64,000 nucleotides of DNA from the NCBI RefSeq assembly GCF_000730565.1, contig NZ_BBIQ01000019.1, positions 40,206 through 104,205 on the forward strand. Direction: 5' to 3'. The DNA is from Pseudomonas fulva NBRC 16637 = DSM 17717. GTDB taxonomy: Bacteria > Pseudomonadota > Gammaproteobacteria > Pseudomonadales > Pseudomonadaceae. The notes beneath the pieces are model-generated. The model was given only the letters and a program-made list of their open reading frames with translations, searched no databases and had not been told where the DNA came from. Positions 1-7,653 of this stretch are shown in pieces (position 1 is the stretch's first letter; the number at the start of each line of letters is the position of its first letter). The position numbers and the translations under genes are program-made.

Positions 1-84
1 AATGATCGGGACGCAAGTCCCTGCAAATAACTGAAATAACGGCAACGATAAAAAAGTTGCTCTAAAAATGCTGGCAAGTATCCG
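1..84. other. Intergenic spacer downstream of minC
   Basis: Spacer between the stop of minC and the left window edge; minD would be expected just outside. It contains a small perfect stem at 8-21 (GGGAC, loop GCAA, GTCCC). No ORF of note. The hairpin could be a weak processing or attenuation element in a minC-minD transcript, but nothing else supports that. Confidence 0.4.
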
Positions 85-834
85 TTAAAGACGGGTGATG
101 TTCAACACGTCGCCAGACAGGCTGACTTGTACGCCCGCCCCCCACAAAGGATCGCGGCGCAAGTCTTCGCACACTTTGTACTGGCCGGCAATGGAGACCA
201 TTTCGGCGGTCATCTGCTGGCAGAAGATACGCGCCTTGGTATTGCCCTTGATACCTGCCAGGGCACGGCCACGCATGGCGCCGTACACATGGATGTTGCC
301 ATCGGCAAGAAGTTCCGCACCCGGGCTGACCGAGGCGGTGACCACCAGGTCCCCCCCTTGGGCATAGATCTGCTGGCCGCCACGTACCGGAGCGGTGATG
401 ATGCGCGTGGGGCGCACCTCAGGTTCGAGTACCGGTGGCGGGGCAGGGGCCGGCTCGGGTTTCTTGGCCTCGGGCTCGGGTTCCAGTGGCCGCTCGCGGG
501 CGCCGGACGGGGGCAGCACTGGCAGATCGATGGCGATGGCCGCGGCAATGTCCTCGATGCGGTTGGCGCGGATGGCCAGGGTCCGCAGGCCATGGTGGCG
601 GCAAATCCGCATCAAACCAGGCAAGTCGACCGCGCCTTCGCCGGCCGGCAGCTTGTCCAGCGCCAGCACCAACGGCGTGTTACTGAAGAAGTTCGGCGCT
701 TGCGCCACTTTGGCCGCCAACTGGCGATCGAGGGCTTCAAGGTCGTTGCGCGCCAGTTCCAGAACGGTAATGGCAAGCATGCTGCCCTTGAGCTGGAACA
801 CGGAGGGGGTGTCGGGGGTGTGGTTTGGGCTCAT
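85..834 (-). CDS. minC: Septum site-determining protein MinC
   Basis: Division-site inhibitor that blocks FtsZ ring assembly away from midcell. It acts at the membrane through MinD. The 249-residue protein has the family layout: an N-terminal FtsZ-inhibitory domain (QLKGSMLAITVLEL, then the LALDKLP segment), a Pro/Glu-rich linker around residues 110-145, and a C-terminal beta-helix with PVRGGQQIYA, GAELLADGNIHVYG and a final SLSGDVLNITRL. Two ATG codons, at 843 and 834, are both usable; neither has a clear Shine-Dalgarno, so the start is uncertain by three residues. It runs leftwards out of the window, where minD and minE usually follow. It is divergent from lpxL. Confidence 0.95.
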   Translation of the reverse strand: MSPNHTPDTPSVFQLKGSMLAITVLELARNDLEALDRQLAAKVAQAPNFFSNTPLVLALDKLPAGEGAVDLPGLMRICRHHGLRTLAIRANRIEDIAAAIAIDLPVLPPSGARERPLEPEPEAKKPEPAPAPPPVLEPEVRPTRIITAPVRGGQQIYAQGGDLVVTASVSPGAELLADGNIHVYGAMRGRALAGIKGNTKARIFCQQMTAEMVSIAGQYKVCEDLRRDPLWGAGVQVSLSGDVLNITRL

Positions 835-873
835 GGTCTGCATAGACGGCTTGTTGCGGAAAAAGTGCCCTGA

Positions 874-902
874 CTTATAACGATAAGACCGGTTGCCCGC
901 AA
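874..902 (-). promoter_or_regulatory. Candidate sigma70 promoter for minC
   Basis: On the minus strand, TTGCGG (897-902) and TATAAG (874-879) are separated by exactly 17 bases. The predicted start of transcription lies about 30 bases before the minC start codon. This is a visual match only. Confidence 0.45.
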
Positions 903-909
903 CATGAGC
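899..909. other. lpxL leader / minC-lpxL divergent region
   Basis: The space between the two divergent starts (835-954) has no clear lpxL promoter. TAGAAT at 920-925 could be a -10, but the best upstream TTGCCC is 21 bases away, too far for a normal sigma70 promoter. Confidence 0.2.
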
Positions 910-954
910 CGATCCGTTGTAGAATGCGCGGCCCATGTCTTGCTGGAAGCTTCA

Positions 955-1890
955 ATGGATCGCCCGCGTTTTCGTCCCTATTTCCTTCATCCCAAGTTCT
1001 GGGGCCTGTGGCTGGGCCTGGGGCTGCTGTGGCTGGTGGTGCAGTTGCCGTACCGGGCATTGCTCAAGCTGGGTGCGGGGTTAGGCGCGATCATGTACCG
1101 CTTTGCCGGTGAACGCAGGCGTATCGCTGCGCGCAACCTGGAACTGTGCTTCCCCGAGCTGTCGGCGGACGAACGGCAACGGCTGCTCAAAGCCAATTTT
1201 GCCTCGACCGGCATCGCCTTCTTCGAAATGGCCATGAGCTGGTGGTGGCCCAAGACGCGGTTGGCGCGCCTGGCCCATGTCGAGGGGCTTGAGCACTTGC
1301 AGGCCGCCCAGCAGGCGGGGCAGGGCGCAATCCTGATGGCGGTGCACTTCACTACCCTGGAAATCGGTGCGGCCTTGCTCGGCCAGCGTCACACCATCGA
1401 TGGCATGTACCGCGAACATGGCAATGCCCTGTTCGATTTCATCCAGCGCAGCGGACGCGAACGGCACAATCTGGACTCACTGGCCGTCGAACGCGAGGAT
1501 GTCAGGGGCATGCTCAAGCTGCTGCGCGCCGGCCGCGCAATCTGGTACGCACCCGACCAGGACTACGGCGCCAAGCAAAGCCTGTTCGTGCCCTTGTTCG
1601 GGATCCCGGCAGCCACGGTCACGGCCACCACCAAGTTTGCGCGCCTGGGCCGCGCCCAGGTCATTCCCTTCACGCAGAAGCGACTCGAAGACGGCAGCGG
1701 TTATCGGTTGGTGATTCATCCCCCACTGAGCGATTTCCCCGGTGAGAGCGAAGAGGCTGATTGCCTGCGAATCAATCAATGGGTCGAGCAGGTACTGCGC
1801 GAATGCCCCGAGCAGTACTTGTGGGCACACCGCCGGTTCAAGTCCCGACCGGACGGGGCCCCAAGGCTGTACGAAAAGAAAGGGCGTTGA
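955..1890 (+). CDS. lpxL: Lipid A biosynthesis lauroyl acyltransferase (LpxL/HtrB family)
   Basis: Late acyltransferase that adds a secondary laurate to Kdo2-lipid IVA at the inner membrane. The protein is 311 residues, the usual family length. One N-terminal hydrophobic segment (about residues 15-35) is followed by the catalytic H-x4-E signature HFTTLE (His131, Glu136), matching the position in E. coli LpxL. Later conserved blocks are YAPDQDYG and FVPLFGIPAATVT. I chose ATG 955 because homologues begin close to the MDRPRFRPYF segment. An upstream in-frame start at 904 would add 17 unlike residues. It is convergent with mlaA. Confidence 0.93.
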   Translation: MDRPRFRPYFLHPKFWGLWLGLGLLWLVVQLPYRALLKLGAGLGAIMYRFAGERRRIAARNLELCFPELSADERQRLLKANFASTGIAFFEMAMSWWWPKTRLARLAHVEGLEHLQAAQQAGQGAILMAVHFTTLEIGAALLGQRHTIDGMYREHGNALFDFIQRSGRERHNLDSLAVEREDVRGMLKLLRAGRAIWYAPDQDYGAKQSLFVPLFGIPAATVTATTKFARLGRAQVIPFTQKRLEDGSGYRLVIHPPLSDFPGESEEADCLRINQWVEQVLRECPEQYLWAHRRFKSRPDGAPRLYEKKGR

Positions 1891-1898
1891 AAGCGGGT

Positions 1899-1925
1899 GC
1901 GCCGCTGCCGTAATGGCAGTGGCGC
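1899..1925. terminator. Bidirectional hairpin between lpxL and mlaA
   Basis: GCGCCGCTGCC (899-909 of the second kilobase, i.e. 1899-1909) pairs with GGCAGTGGCGC (1915-1925), with one G-T wobble and a five-base loop. It lies between two convergent genes. No long T tract follows, so the assignment as terminator is moderate. Confidence 0.55.
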
Positions 1926-1932
1926 TGCCGGC

Positions 1933-2760
1933 TCACTCGGCGATCTGCAGCTTGCGCGACTGGGTGTAGACGTAGCGCACCTTTTCATACTCGAACGGTG
2001 AGTTCATCTGCCCGTAGCGGAAGTTGGTGGTGTAGCGCTTGTCGATGACCCGCAGGCCGAAGAACTCCGGGTGCTCGCGGCTGACTTTGGCCATGTCCAG
2101 GTAATTGATCGCCTGCTCGCCGGAATAATCCACCACCAGCCCGGCGGTGTCGCGCAGGTTCGAAGGGCCCAACAGCGGCAGCATCAGGTACGGGCCTGCC
2201 GGTACGCCATAGAAGCCCAAGGTCTGGCCGAAATCCTCGCTCTGGCGCGGCAGGCCCATCTTGGTCGCCGGGTCCCACAAACCGCCTACCCCGATGATCG
2301 TGTTGAACATCAGCCGCGCTGTGATCTCGGCCGAGCGTTTGGCCTTGAGCTGCAGCACGCTGTTGAACAGGTTGGGCACGTCCCCCAGGTTGTTGAAGAA
2401 GTTGGTCACGCCACTGCGCAGAAAACGCGGGGTGACGTACTGGTAGCCATTGACCAGCGGCAGCAGCACCCATTGGTCCAGGCGGTAGTTGAAGTGATAG
2501 ATGCGGCGGTTCATCGACTCGAGCGGGTCGTAGACGTTCAGCGCTTCGAGGGTCGAGCGCTCGAACTCACGTTGGTCCAGGCCCGGGTTGAATTTCAACT
2601 CGCGCAGCGGGTCGAGGAAGCCATCGGCTTCCGGTGCCAGCGGGGCGGTACCGATCACCTGCGGATCAGCCTCGATGACGCTGGCTCGGGGAGCGGTCTC
2701 GGCGGCCAGGGTATGGCCTGCGGCAAGCAGGGCCGTGGCAAAGAGCAGTTTGTTAACCAC
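1933..2760 (-). CDS. mlaA: MlaA (VacJ) family outer-membrane lipid asymmetry protein
   Basis: MlaA removes misplaced phospholipid from the outer leaflet of the outer membrane and passes it to MlaC. Family marks are VYDPLESMNRRIYHFN, the RFLRSGVTNFFNNL block, GDVPNLFN and the GFYGVPAGPYLMLPLLGP stretch. The best start is GTG at 2760, giving 275 residues with a cleavable signal (VVNKLLFATALLAAG, cleavage near AAETA). This start overlaps the stop of the upstream hydrolase gene by 8 bases, so translation is probably coupled. Oddly, there is no lipobox and the whole protein contains no cysteine, so it cannot be a classical lipoprotein. Confidence 0.9.
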   Translation of the reverse strand: MVNKLLFATALLAAGHTLAAETAPRASVIEADPQVIGTAPLAPEADGFLDPLRELKFNPGLDQREFERSTLEALNVYDPLESMNRRIYHFNYRLDQWVLLPLVNGYQYVTPRFLRSGVTNFFNNLGDVPNLFNSVLQLKAKRSAEITARLMFNTIIGVGGLWDPATKMGLPRQSEDFGQTLGFYGVPAGPYLMLPLLGPSNLRDTAGLVVDYSGEQAINYLDMAKVSREHPEFFGLRVIDKRYTTNFRYGQMNSPFEYEKVRYVYTQSRKLQIAE

Positions 2761-4051
2761 GGAAGAACTCCAGCATGGCGTCACTGTTGACGCGGTAGTT
2801 GATGTTGCCGCAATGGCCACCATGGGGATAAAGGGTCAGGCGATCACCGAACACCTTGCGCAGGAACCCGATATCGCCAGGGCCGAGAATGACGTCGTCG
2901 GCATTGTGCATCACGGCGATCTTGGGGCTGTTTTGCAGGTAATCGGCCAGGGCGTACAGGCTGACCTGGTTGGTCAGCTCCAGGATGGTGCCCCCGCCGG
3001 TGCGGGCACGCCACATCGGGATTACCTGTTCGCTCATGTAACAGTCGAAATCGCACTGCAAGGCACGCTTGAAGTAGGGCGTCAGGCTCGTGCCTTCGGT
3101 GATCTTGACCTTCGGCGGGATGATCAGGCCGCGGCGGTTGATCAGGTCGGAGGTGAAGGCGATATCGGCGGCCGAGAAGCGGAACGAGGTGCCGATGAGC
3201 ATGGCCATCTGCTCGTTGGACAGGTGCTGGCGCGACTGCTGGAAGTCGTACAAGAGCGCTTCGTTGAGGTCGATGAACCCCTTTTCCTGGAAGTAGCGCG
3301 TGAGTTTTTCCAGCATCAGCTCATAGAACGTGGTGCTGCGGTCGATCCCCTTGACCTGTGTCTGCACCAGCTTGTCCAGGTTGTTGATCGAGGTGTAGAG
3401 GTTCACGGGTGGGTTGAGCAGCAGCACACGCTTGAAGTTGAAGCTGCGCCGGGTTTCGTCCAGGTGGCTGACGAAGGCCGCATCGAGCGCGCCCAGGCTG
3501 TAGCCGGTCAGGTAGAACTCGGTCACCGGCAGGCGAGGGTGCTGGGCGCGGACCGATTGCATCACCCGGTACATGTCCTCGGCGTCATCCTGGCTGATGC
3601 CGGGCGTGGCGAAGCGAGACGCGGCGCTGATGAAATCGTAGCTGGTGGGCGAGGACAGCTGCACCACGTGGAAGCCGGCCTTGTAGTACAGCTTTTTCAG
3701 GTATTCGTTGATGCTGCTGCTGTAGGACGCACCGGTGCCGGCAATGATGAAGATCAAGGGGGCAGCGTGGTCCTGCTGGGCCATGCGGTACTTGAGTTTC
3801 TTGACCGCCCAGAAGTTGTCCGGCAGCGTGAATTCACGCTCCGGGCGCAAGGTGAGGCTGTAGTCGGACTGGTCGATCTCGTCATCGCTGGGCAGCATCG
3901 GGCGCTGGTCCGGCGGCGTCGTGGCGATGGTCGCCTCGAACGGGTTGGTCAGGGGGTAGCCATAGCTCGCGGCATCGATATCCCGCGCAGAAGCGGCCAC
4001 AGCCATGAGCAGGCTGCCGAGAACGGCAGCGAGGCGCAAAGAACGAAGCAT
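2753..4051 (-). CDS. Secreted alpha/beta-hydrolase fold protein
   Basis: The 432-residue protein begins with a Sec signal (MLRSLRLAAVLGSLLMAVAA, cleaved near ASA-RD). It has a nucleophile elbow G-Y-S-L-G with Ser185, an upstream LIFIIAGTGASY oxyanion-type loop, and a late HGGH segment that can supply the catalytic His. It is probably a periplasmic or outer-membrane-associated esterase or lipase-like enzyme; the substrate is unknown. It overlaps the downstream mlaA by 8 bases, which suggests a lipid-related role. That role is inference only. Similar Pseudomonas proteins have been labelled protein kinases, but I see no kinase motif. Confidence 0.75.
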   Translation of the reverse strand: MLRSLRLAAVLGSLLMAVAASARDIDAASYGYPLTNPFEATIATTPPDQRPMLPSDDEIDQSDYSLTLRPEREFTLPDNFWAVKKLKYRMAQQDHAAPLIFIIAGTGASYSSSINEYLKKLYYKAGFHVVQLSSPTSYDFISAASRFATPGISQDDAEDMYRVMQSVRAQHPRLPVTEFYLTGYSLGALDAAFVSHLDETRRSFNFKRVLLLNPPVNLYTSINNLDKLVQTQVKGIDRSTTFYELMLEKLTRYFQEKGFIDLNEALLYDFQQSRQHLSNEQMAMLIGTSFRFSAADIAFTSDLINRRGLIIPPKVKITEGTSLTPYFKRALQCDFDCYMSEQVIPMWRARTGGGTILELTNQVSLYALADYLQNSPKIAVMHNADDVILGPGDIGFLRKVFGDRLTLYPHGGHCGNINYRVNSDAMLEFFRG

Positions 4052-4204
4052 GTAATCCCCCAAAAGAACGCAAGGTGGCGCGTGTGCAAGCTAAGACCAC
4101 ATGGGCCGTGGCAAAGTTGCCGGGCGTGATGGCCTTTGGTGTGCCAGTTATCTGAACCGTGTTGCAGGCAGGTATTTTGCCTTAGACAGTGATGTAAGCG
4201 ATCA

Positions 4205-4224
4205 TTGATTTTTTGATCAATCAA
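4205..4224. promoter_or_regulatory. AT-rich overlapping dyads before small membrane protein gene
   Basis: TTGAT at 4205-4209 and TTGATCAA at 4213-4220 run into ATCAA at 4220-4224, giving nested inverted repeats in a GC-rich background. They resemble Anr/FNR half-sites but with wrong spacing (6, 2 or 10 bases rather than 4). They sit only 13 bases before the start at 4238. Confidence 0.35.
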
Positions 4225-4237
4225 GTGGGAAAAGTCA

Positions 4238-4591
4238 ATGAGTCGCAGGCTGCCTGGCGCACTACTGCTGATGTTCGTCGGGCTCTGGCTCGCTGCCAGC
4301 TATGGCGTGCGCTATGGACTGATGGAGGACGGCCAGTGGGTGGGGTTGTGCACGGAGCCAGCCGCCTATTGGCAGTGCAAGATGCGGGCAGTGCTGGGGT
4401 TGGGCATTCACCACCAGGTCCTGGCCTGGACCGGGCTGGCCCTGGCAGCGCTTGGCTGGCTGCTACAGGGGCGGACCGGTACATGGCTGGCCGGCATTGC
4501 CCTGCTGTTCGCAGTGCCAGCATTGGTGCTGTATACCGCGAGCATCGCCGTATTCGCATTGGTCCTGGCCGGGTTGCGCCTGGTCAGGTAA
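4238..4591 (+). CDS. Small membrane protein, unknown function
   Basis: 117 residues, not recognised. It has an N-terminal hydrophobic segment (about 6-25), then a short loop with two cysteines (LCTEPAAYWQC), followed by two more hydrophobic helices (about 55-75 and 83-112). It is probably an inner-membrane protein with the Cys-bearing loop outside, where the two cysteines could pair. It starts with ATG after GTGGGAAAAGTCA. It is convergent with the GH17 gene. Confidence 0.7.
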   Translation: MSRRLPGALLLMFVGLWLAASYGVRYGLMEDGQWVGLCTEPAAYWQCKMRAVLGLGIHHQVLAWTGLALAALGWLLQGRTGTWLAGIALLFAVPALVLYTASIAVFALVLAGLRLVR

Positions 4592-4638
4592 ACGTGCGCC
4601 CGCCAGGGGGCGCTCCGTGACGCTGACAAATAGAGGTA

Positions 4639-6207
4639 TCAGGCGCGGCCGAGTCTCTGGCTGCGCCACAGGGCGGCGGTCATCAGCGCGCTCACTGCTG
4701 CCCAGCGCCACGCCTGCCCGCTGTTCATCCCCTCGATGAGTAGCTGGGGCAGTATGCCAAGCCCGATGATACTTGCCAGAAAGGTGGCCTCCCGTCGCCG
4801 CACTGGCACGGGCCACAGGACGAACACCAGGGCTGGCAAGGCCAGCGCGGCACTGGGGAAACTGCGGTAGCGGGGGTCGAACACCATCGCCAACGTGCTT
4901 ACGGCGGCAGCAAAGCCGGCCAGCAGCAGCAACCCGCCAGCTCGCCTTTGCAGCCAGGCAGACCAGCGCCCGCGCACGCCTTGCGGCTGGGACAGGTGCA
5001 GCAGTGCCCGGGCCAGTACCAGCACGTTCAACCCCGCCAACAGCCCTGCCCACATCCATTCGGGGGCGAAACGGGCGTGGCTGCGCATCAGCTCGCCCCA
5101 CAGGCCCAGGCACGCCGCACCGAACATGGCCAGTATTGGCATGGCCCACGCGCCACGGCGTGTGCGTGGCCGCCCGGCCATGCACAGCATCAGCCCCGCC
5201 AGCGCCGCGCATGCCAGCCACCAAGTGGGCCAGTCGGGCAAGTTGCTGACGGGCCCTTCAAGGATGCCCTTGTCCTGCCGGTCGGCATCGTAGAGGCCCC
5301 AATACCCGCCCACGGCACCTTCGTTGGCGCGTTTCCAGGGCTGGTCGAAGGCTTCGATCAGGTTGTAGCGCCAGCCGTTGTGCTCGGCCATGGCGACGAA
5401 GCCGCGAATGAAGCGCGCTTCGTTGACCCGGCTGGGCAGGGCGGTTTCACGCTGCCTGCCTTCGCTGGGCCAGCCGGTTTCACCGATCAGGATGTCCTTG
5501 GGCGCGAAGCGCTGGCCGAATTGTCGGCGTATGTCGGCGACATGGGCCAACGCATCGTCGATGCCCCGTGGCTCGTCTTCCCAATACGGCAGCAAGTGAA
5601 TGGTGAGAAAGTCTACTTCAGGCGCGATCTCGGGGTGCTGCAACCAGAACTCCCACACATCGGCGTAGGTGACCGGCACGCTTACCTGGCGCTTGACCCG
5701 CGCGATCAACTCGGCCAGTCGTTTGCCGGTGACTTCCTTGCGCAGCAAGGTCTCGTTACCCACGATGACGGCGCTGACCACATCAGGGTTGGCATTGGCG
5801 GCGGCGATCAGCAGCGCGACTTCCCGGTCGGTGTCGGCCGGGTGAGCATTGACCCAGGCCCCGAGCATCACCTTCAGTCCATGCTTGCGCGCCAGCGCTG
5901 GGATAGCCTCAAGACCGCTCATCGAATAGGTGCGGATGCACTGGAATCGCTCAGCGAGCAGGGCCAAGTCGGCATCCATGCGCGCCGGGCGCAGTTGCAT
6001 GGGTTGATCGTAGGGCGACTGGTCCTTGTCGAACGGGGTATAGGATGCGCACTGCAGCTTGTGCGTGGCATTGGCGGCGTCGGGCAGGTGCACCGGTCTG
6101 CCCAGCCCGTGCCAGAGCACGCCGAGCCCGAGCAGACCGATCAGGCAAGCAAGGGTGTACAGAAGTGTCAGCAGGCGGGTGGAACTGGGCATCGGGCGGT
6201 CCATCAT
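4639..6207 (-). CDS. Membrane-anchored GH17-type beta-glucanase/glucosyltransferase
   Basis: About 522 residues. One N-terminal membrane helix (about 11-35) leads into a glycoside hydrolase family 17 domain. Both family glutamates are visible: the acid/base Glu152 in IVGNET and the nucleophile Glu243 in ILIGETGWPSEG. After residue 320 come roughly six hydrophobic helices. Bacterial proteins of this kind act on beta-1,3/1,6-glucans at the membrane, in the periplasmic or cyclic glucan context. The start is uncertain: adjacent ATG codons at 6207 and 6204 and another at 6192, none with a good ribosome site. No glucan synthase is adjacent. Confidence 0.82.
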   Translation of the reverse strand: MMDRPMPSSTRLLTLLYTLACLIGLLGLGVLWHGLGRPVHLPDAANATHKLQCASYTPFDKDQSPYDQPMQLRPARMDADLALLAERFQCIRTYSMSGLEAIPALARKHGLKVMLGAWVNAHPADTDREVALLIAAANANPDVVSAVIVGNETLLRKEVTGKRLAELIARVKRQVSVPVTYADVWEFWLQHPEIAPEVDFLTIHLLPYWEDEPRGIDDALAHVADIRRQFGQRFAPKDILIGETGWPSEGRQRETALPSRVNEARFIRGFVAMAEHNGWRYNLIEAFDQPWKRANEGAVGGYWGLYDADRQDKGILEGPVSNLPDWPTWWLACAALAGLMLCMAGRPRTRRGAWAMPILAMFGAACLGLWGELMRSHARFAPEWMWAGLLAGLNVLVLARALLHLSQPQGVRGRWSAWLQRRAGGLLLLAGFAAAVSTLAMVFDPRYRSFPSAALALPALVFVLWPVPVRRREATFLASIIGLGILPQLLIEGMNSGQAWRWAAVSALMTAALWRSQRLGRA

Positions 6208-6400
6208 CGGGGGCAAAAGGGTCAATAGTAGCCCGGCGCCAAACCTTTGGCATGCAAGGATCGCGCAGGCAGGTTCATGCCGCTGCCGCTAATGGCACAG
6301 TGCTGTCGCGTATGAGCGCCTGGGCGTCGTACTTGGATCAGGTCTGGCTTGGTTGCAGGCAGATGATGGAATCTCCGAGACCTGACGAGGGAATGCTTTG

Positions 6401-7261
6401 ATGGCTACTTCAACAAAAATGCGTCGTTTCCTGGGCGTAGGTACCGCCCTGGCACTGGCCTTGAGCGGCGCACAGGCCATGGCCAAAGAAGTCAGCATTG
6501 GTTACGTGGATGGGTGGGCAGACAGTGTGGCGACCACCAACGTGGCCGCCGAGGTGATCAAGCAGAAGCTTGGCTACGATGTGAAGCTGCAAGCCGTGGC
6601 CACGGGCATCATGTGGCAGGGCGTGGCCACCGGTAAGCTCGATGCCATGCTGTCGGCATGGCTGCCGGTGACCCACGGTGAGTACTGGACCAAGAACAAG
6701 GACAACGTGGTCGACTACGGCGCGAACTTCAAGGATGCCAAGATTGGCCTGATCGTGCCTGAGTACGTCAAGGCGGTGAGCATCGCTGACCTGAAGACCG
6801 ATTCCTCGTTCAAGCAGAAAATCGTCGGCATCGATGCTGGCTCGGGTGTAATGATCAAGACCGATCAGGCGATCAAGGACTACGACCTGACCGGCTACAA
6901 GCTGCAGGCAAGTTCCGGTGCTGCAATGACCGCCGAGCTGGGCCGTGCCTACGCCAAGCAGCAATCCATCGCCGTGACCGGATGGGTACCGCACTGGATG
7001 TTCGCCAAATGGAAACTCAAGTTCCTCGAGGACCCCAAAGGCGTGTATGGCGCTGCTGAAACCGTCAATAGCATCGGCAGCAAGGAGCTGGCCACCAAGG
7101 CCCCGGAAGTGGCCGAGTTCCTGAAGAAGTTCAGCTGGCAGTCCAAGGATGAGATCGGCGAGGTGATGCTGGCTATCCAGGAAGGCGCCAAGCCCGAAGC
7201 GGCTGCCAAGGACTGGGTGGCCAAGCACCCTGAGCGCGTGAAGGACTGGACGGGCAAGTAA
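6401..7261 (+). CDS. Glycine betaine/choline-type ABC transporter substrate-binding protein
   Basis: Periplasmic binding protein of the OpuAC family, 286 residues. It has a Sec signal (ALALALSGAQAMA, cleaved before KEVSIG), then YVDGWADSVATTN, the GIMWQGVATGKLDAMLSAWLP ligand region, and VTGWVPHWMFAKW. The tryptophan-rich segments fit the aromatic cage that binds quaternary ammonium groups. No permease or ATPase gene is adjacent, so it is an orphan binding protein that probably serves a transporter encoded elsewhere, as the Pseudomonas CbcX/CaiX/BetX proteins do. The exact ligand cannot be told from the sequence. A strong terminator follows. Confidence 0.87.
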   Translation: MATSTKMRRFLGVGTALALALSGAQAMAKEVSIGYVDGWADSVATTNVAAEVIKQKLGYDVKLQAVATGIMWQGVATGKLDAMLSAWLPVTHGEYWTKNKDNVVDYGANFKDAKIGLIVPEYVKAVSIADLKTDSSFKQKIVGIDAGSGVMIKTDQAIKDYDLTGYKLQASSGAAMTAELGRAYAKQQSIAVTGWVPHWMFAKWKLKFLEDPKGVYGAAETVNSIGSKELATKAPEVAEFLKKFSWQSKDEIGEVMLAIQEGAKPEAAAKDWVAKHPERVKDWTGK

Positions 7262-7287
7262 AACGCTGTGCGCTGATGCCCTGAAAT

Positions 7288-7322
7288 GAAGCCGTTCGAG
7301 CCTCAAGCGTTCGAGCGGTTTC
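7288..7322 (+). terminator. Rho-independent terminator of the betaine-binding protein gene
   Basis: A 14-bp stem: GAAGCCGTTCGAGC (7288-7301) pairs with GTTCGAGCGGTTTC (7309-7322), three of the pairs being G-T wobbles, around a 7-base loop CTCAAGC. It sits 27 bases after the stop codon. The A-rich and T-rich feet suit a bidirectional terminator. Confidence 0.75.
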
Positions 7323-7653
7323 GTTGGCGTGGGAACGACCCCATTGCGCTGCGTTACGAGGCTGTCCAATGCTCCGTGGATCAGCCTTGGCGGGGCGCGG
7401 ATCGGCCGCGATGGGCGCAAATCGGCCCAGGCGACCTCAGCCAGTTCGCACATCGCCTGCTCTCACCCACATCACCGTCCATCATCCCTGCACCCCCCAG
7501 CTACACCCCCGCCGAGAGAAACTGAACCCTCACACCGACCCGCCGGCCCAACCGCTCAAGCACCCCCAGCACGCACTAACCAAATCTGCGACAATCACAC
7601 CTCTTTCGAATGCCGATCACACCGCAGGCCCACCTGCATCACCGAAAAGCCCA
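7323..7653. other. Non-coding spacer before hrpA
   Basis: About 330 bases without a supported gene. The last 150 bases are C-rich and purine-poor on the plus strand (many CCC and CAC runs, 7485-7580), unlike the genes either side. An open frame continues from hrpA upstream through here, but its composition is not protein-like. I see no convincing promoter. Confidence 0.4.
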
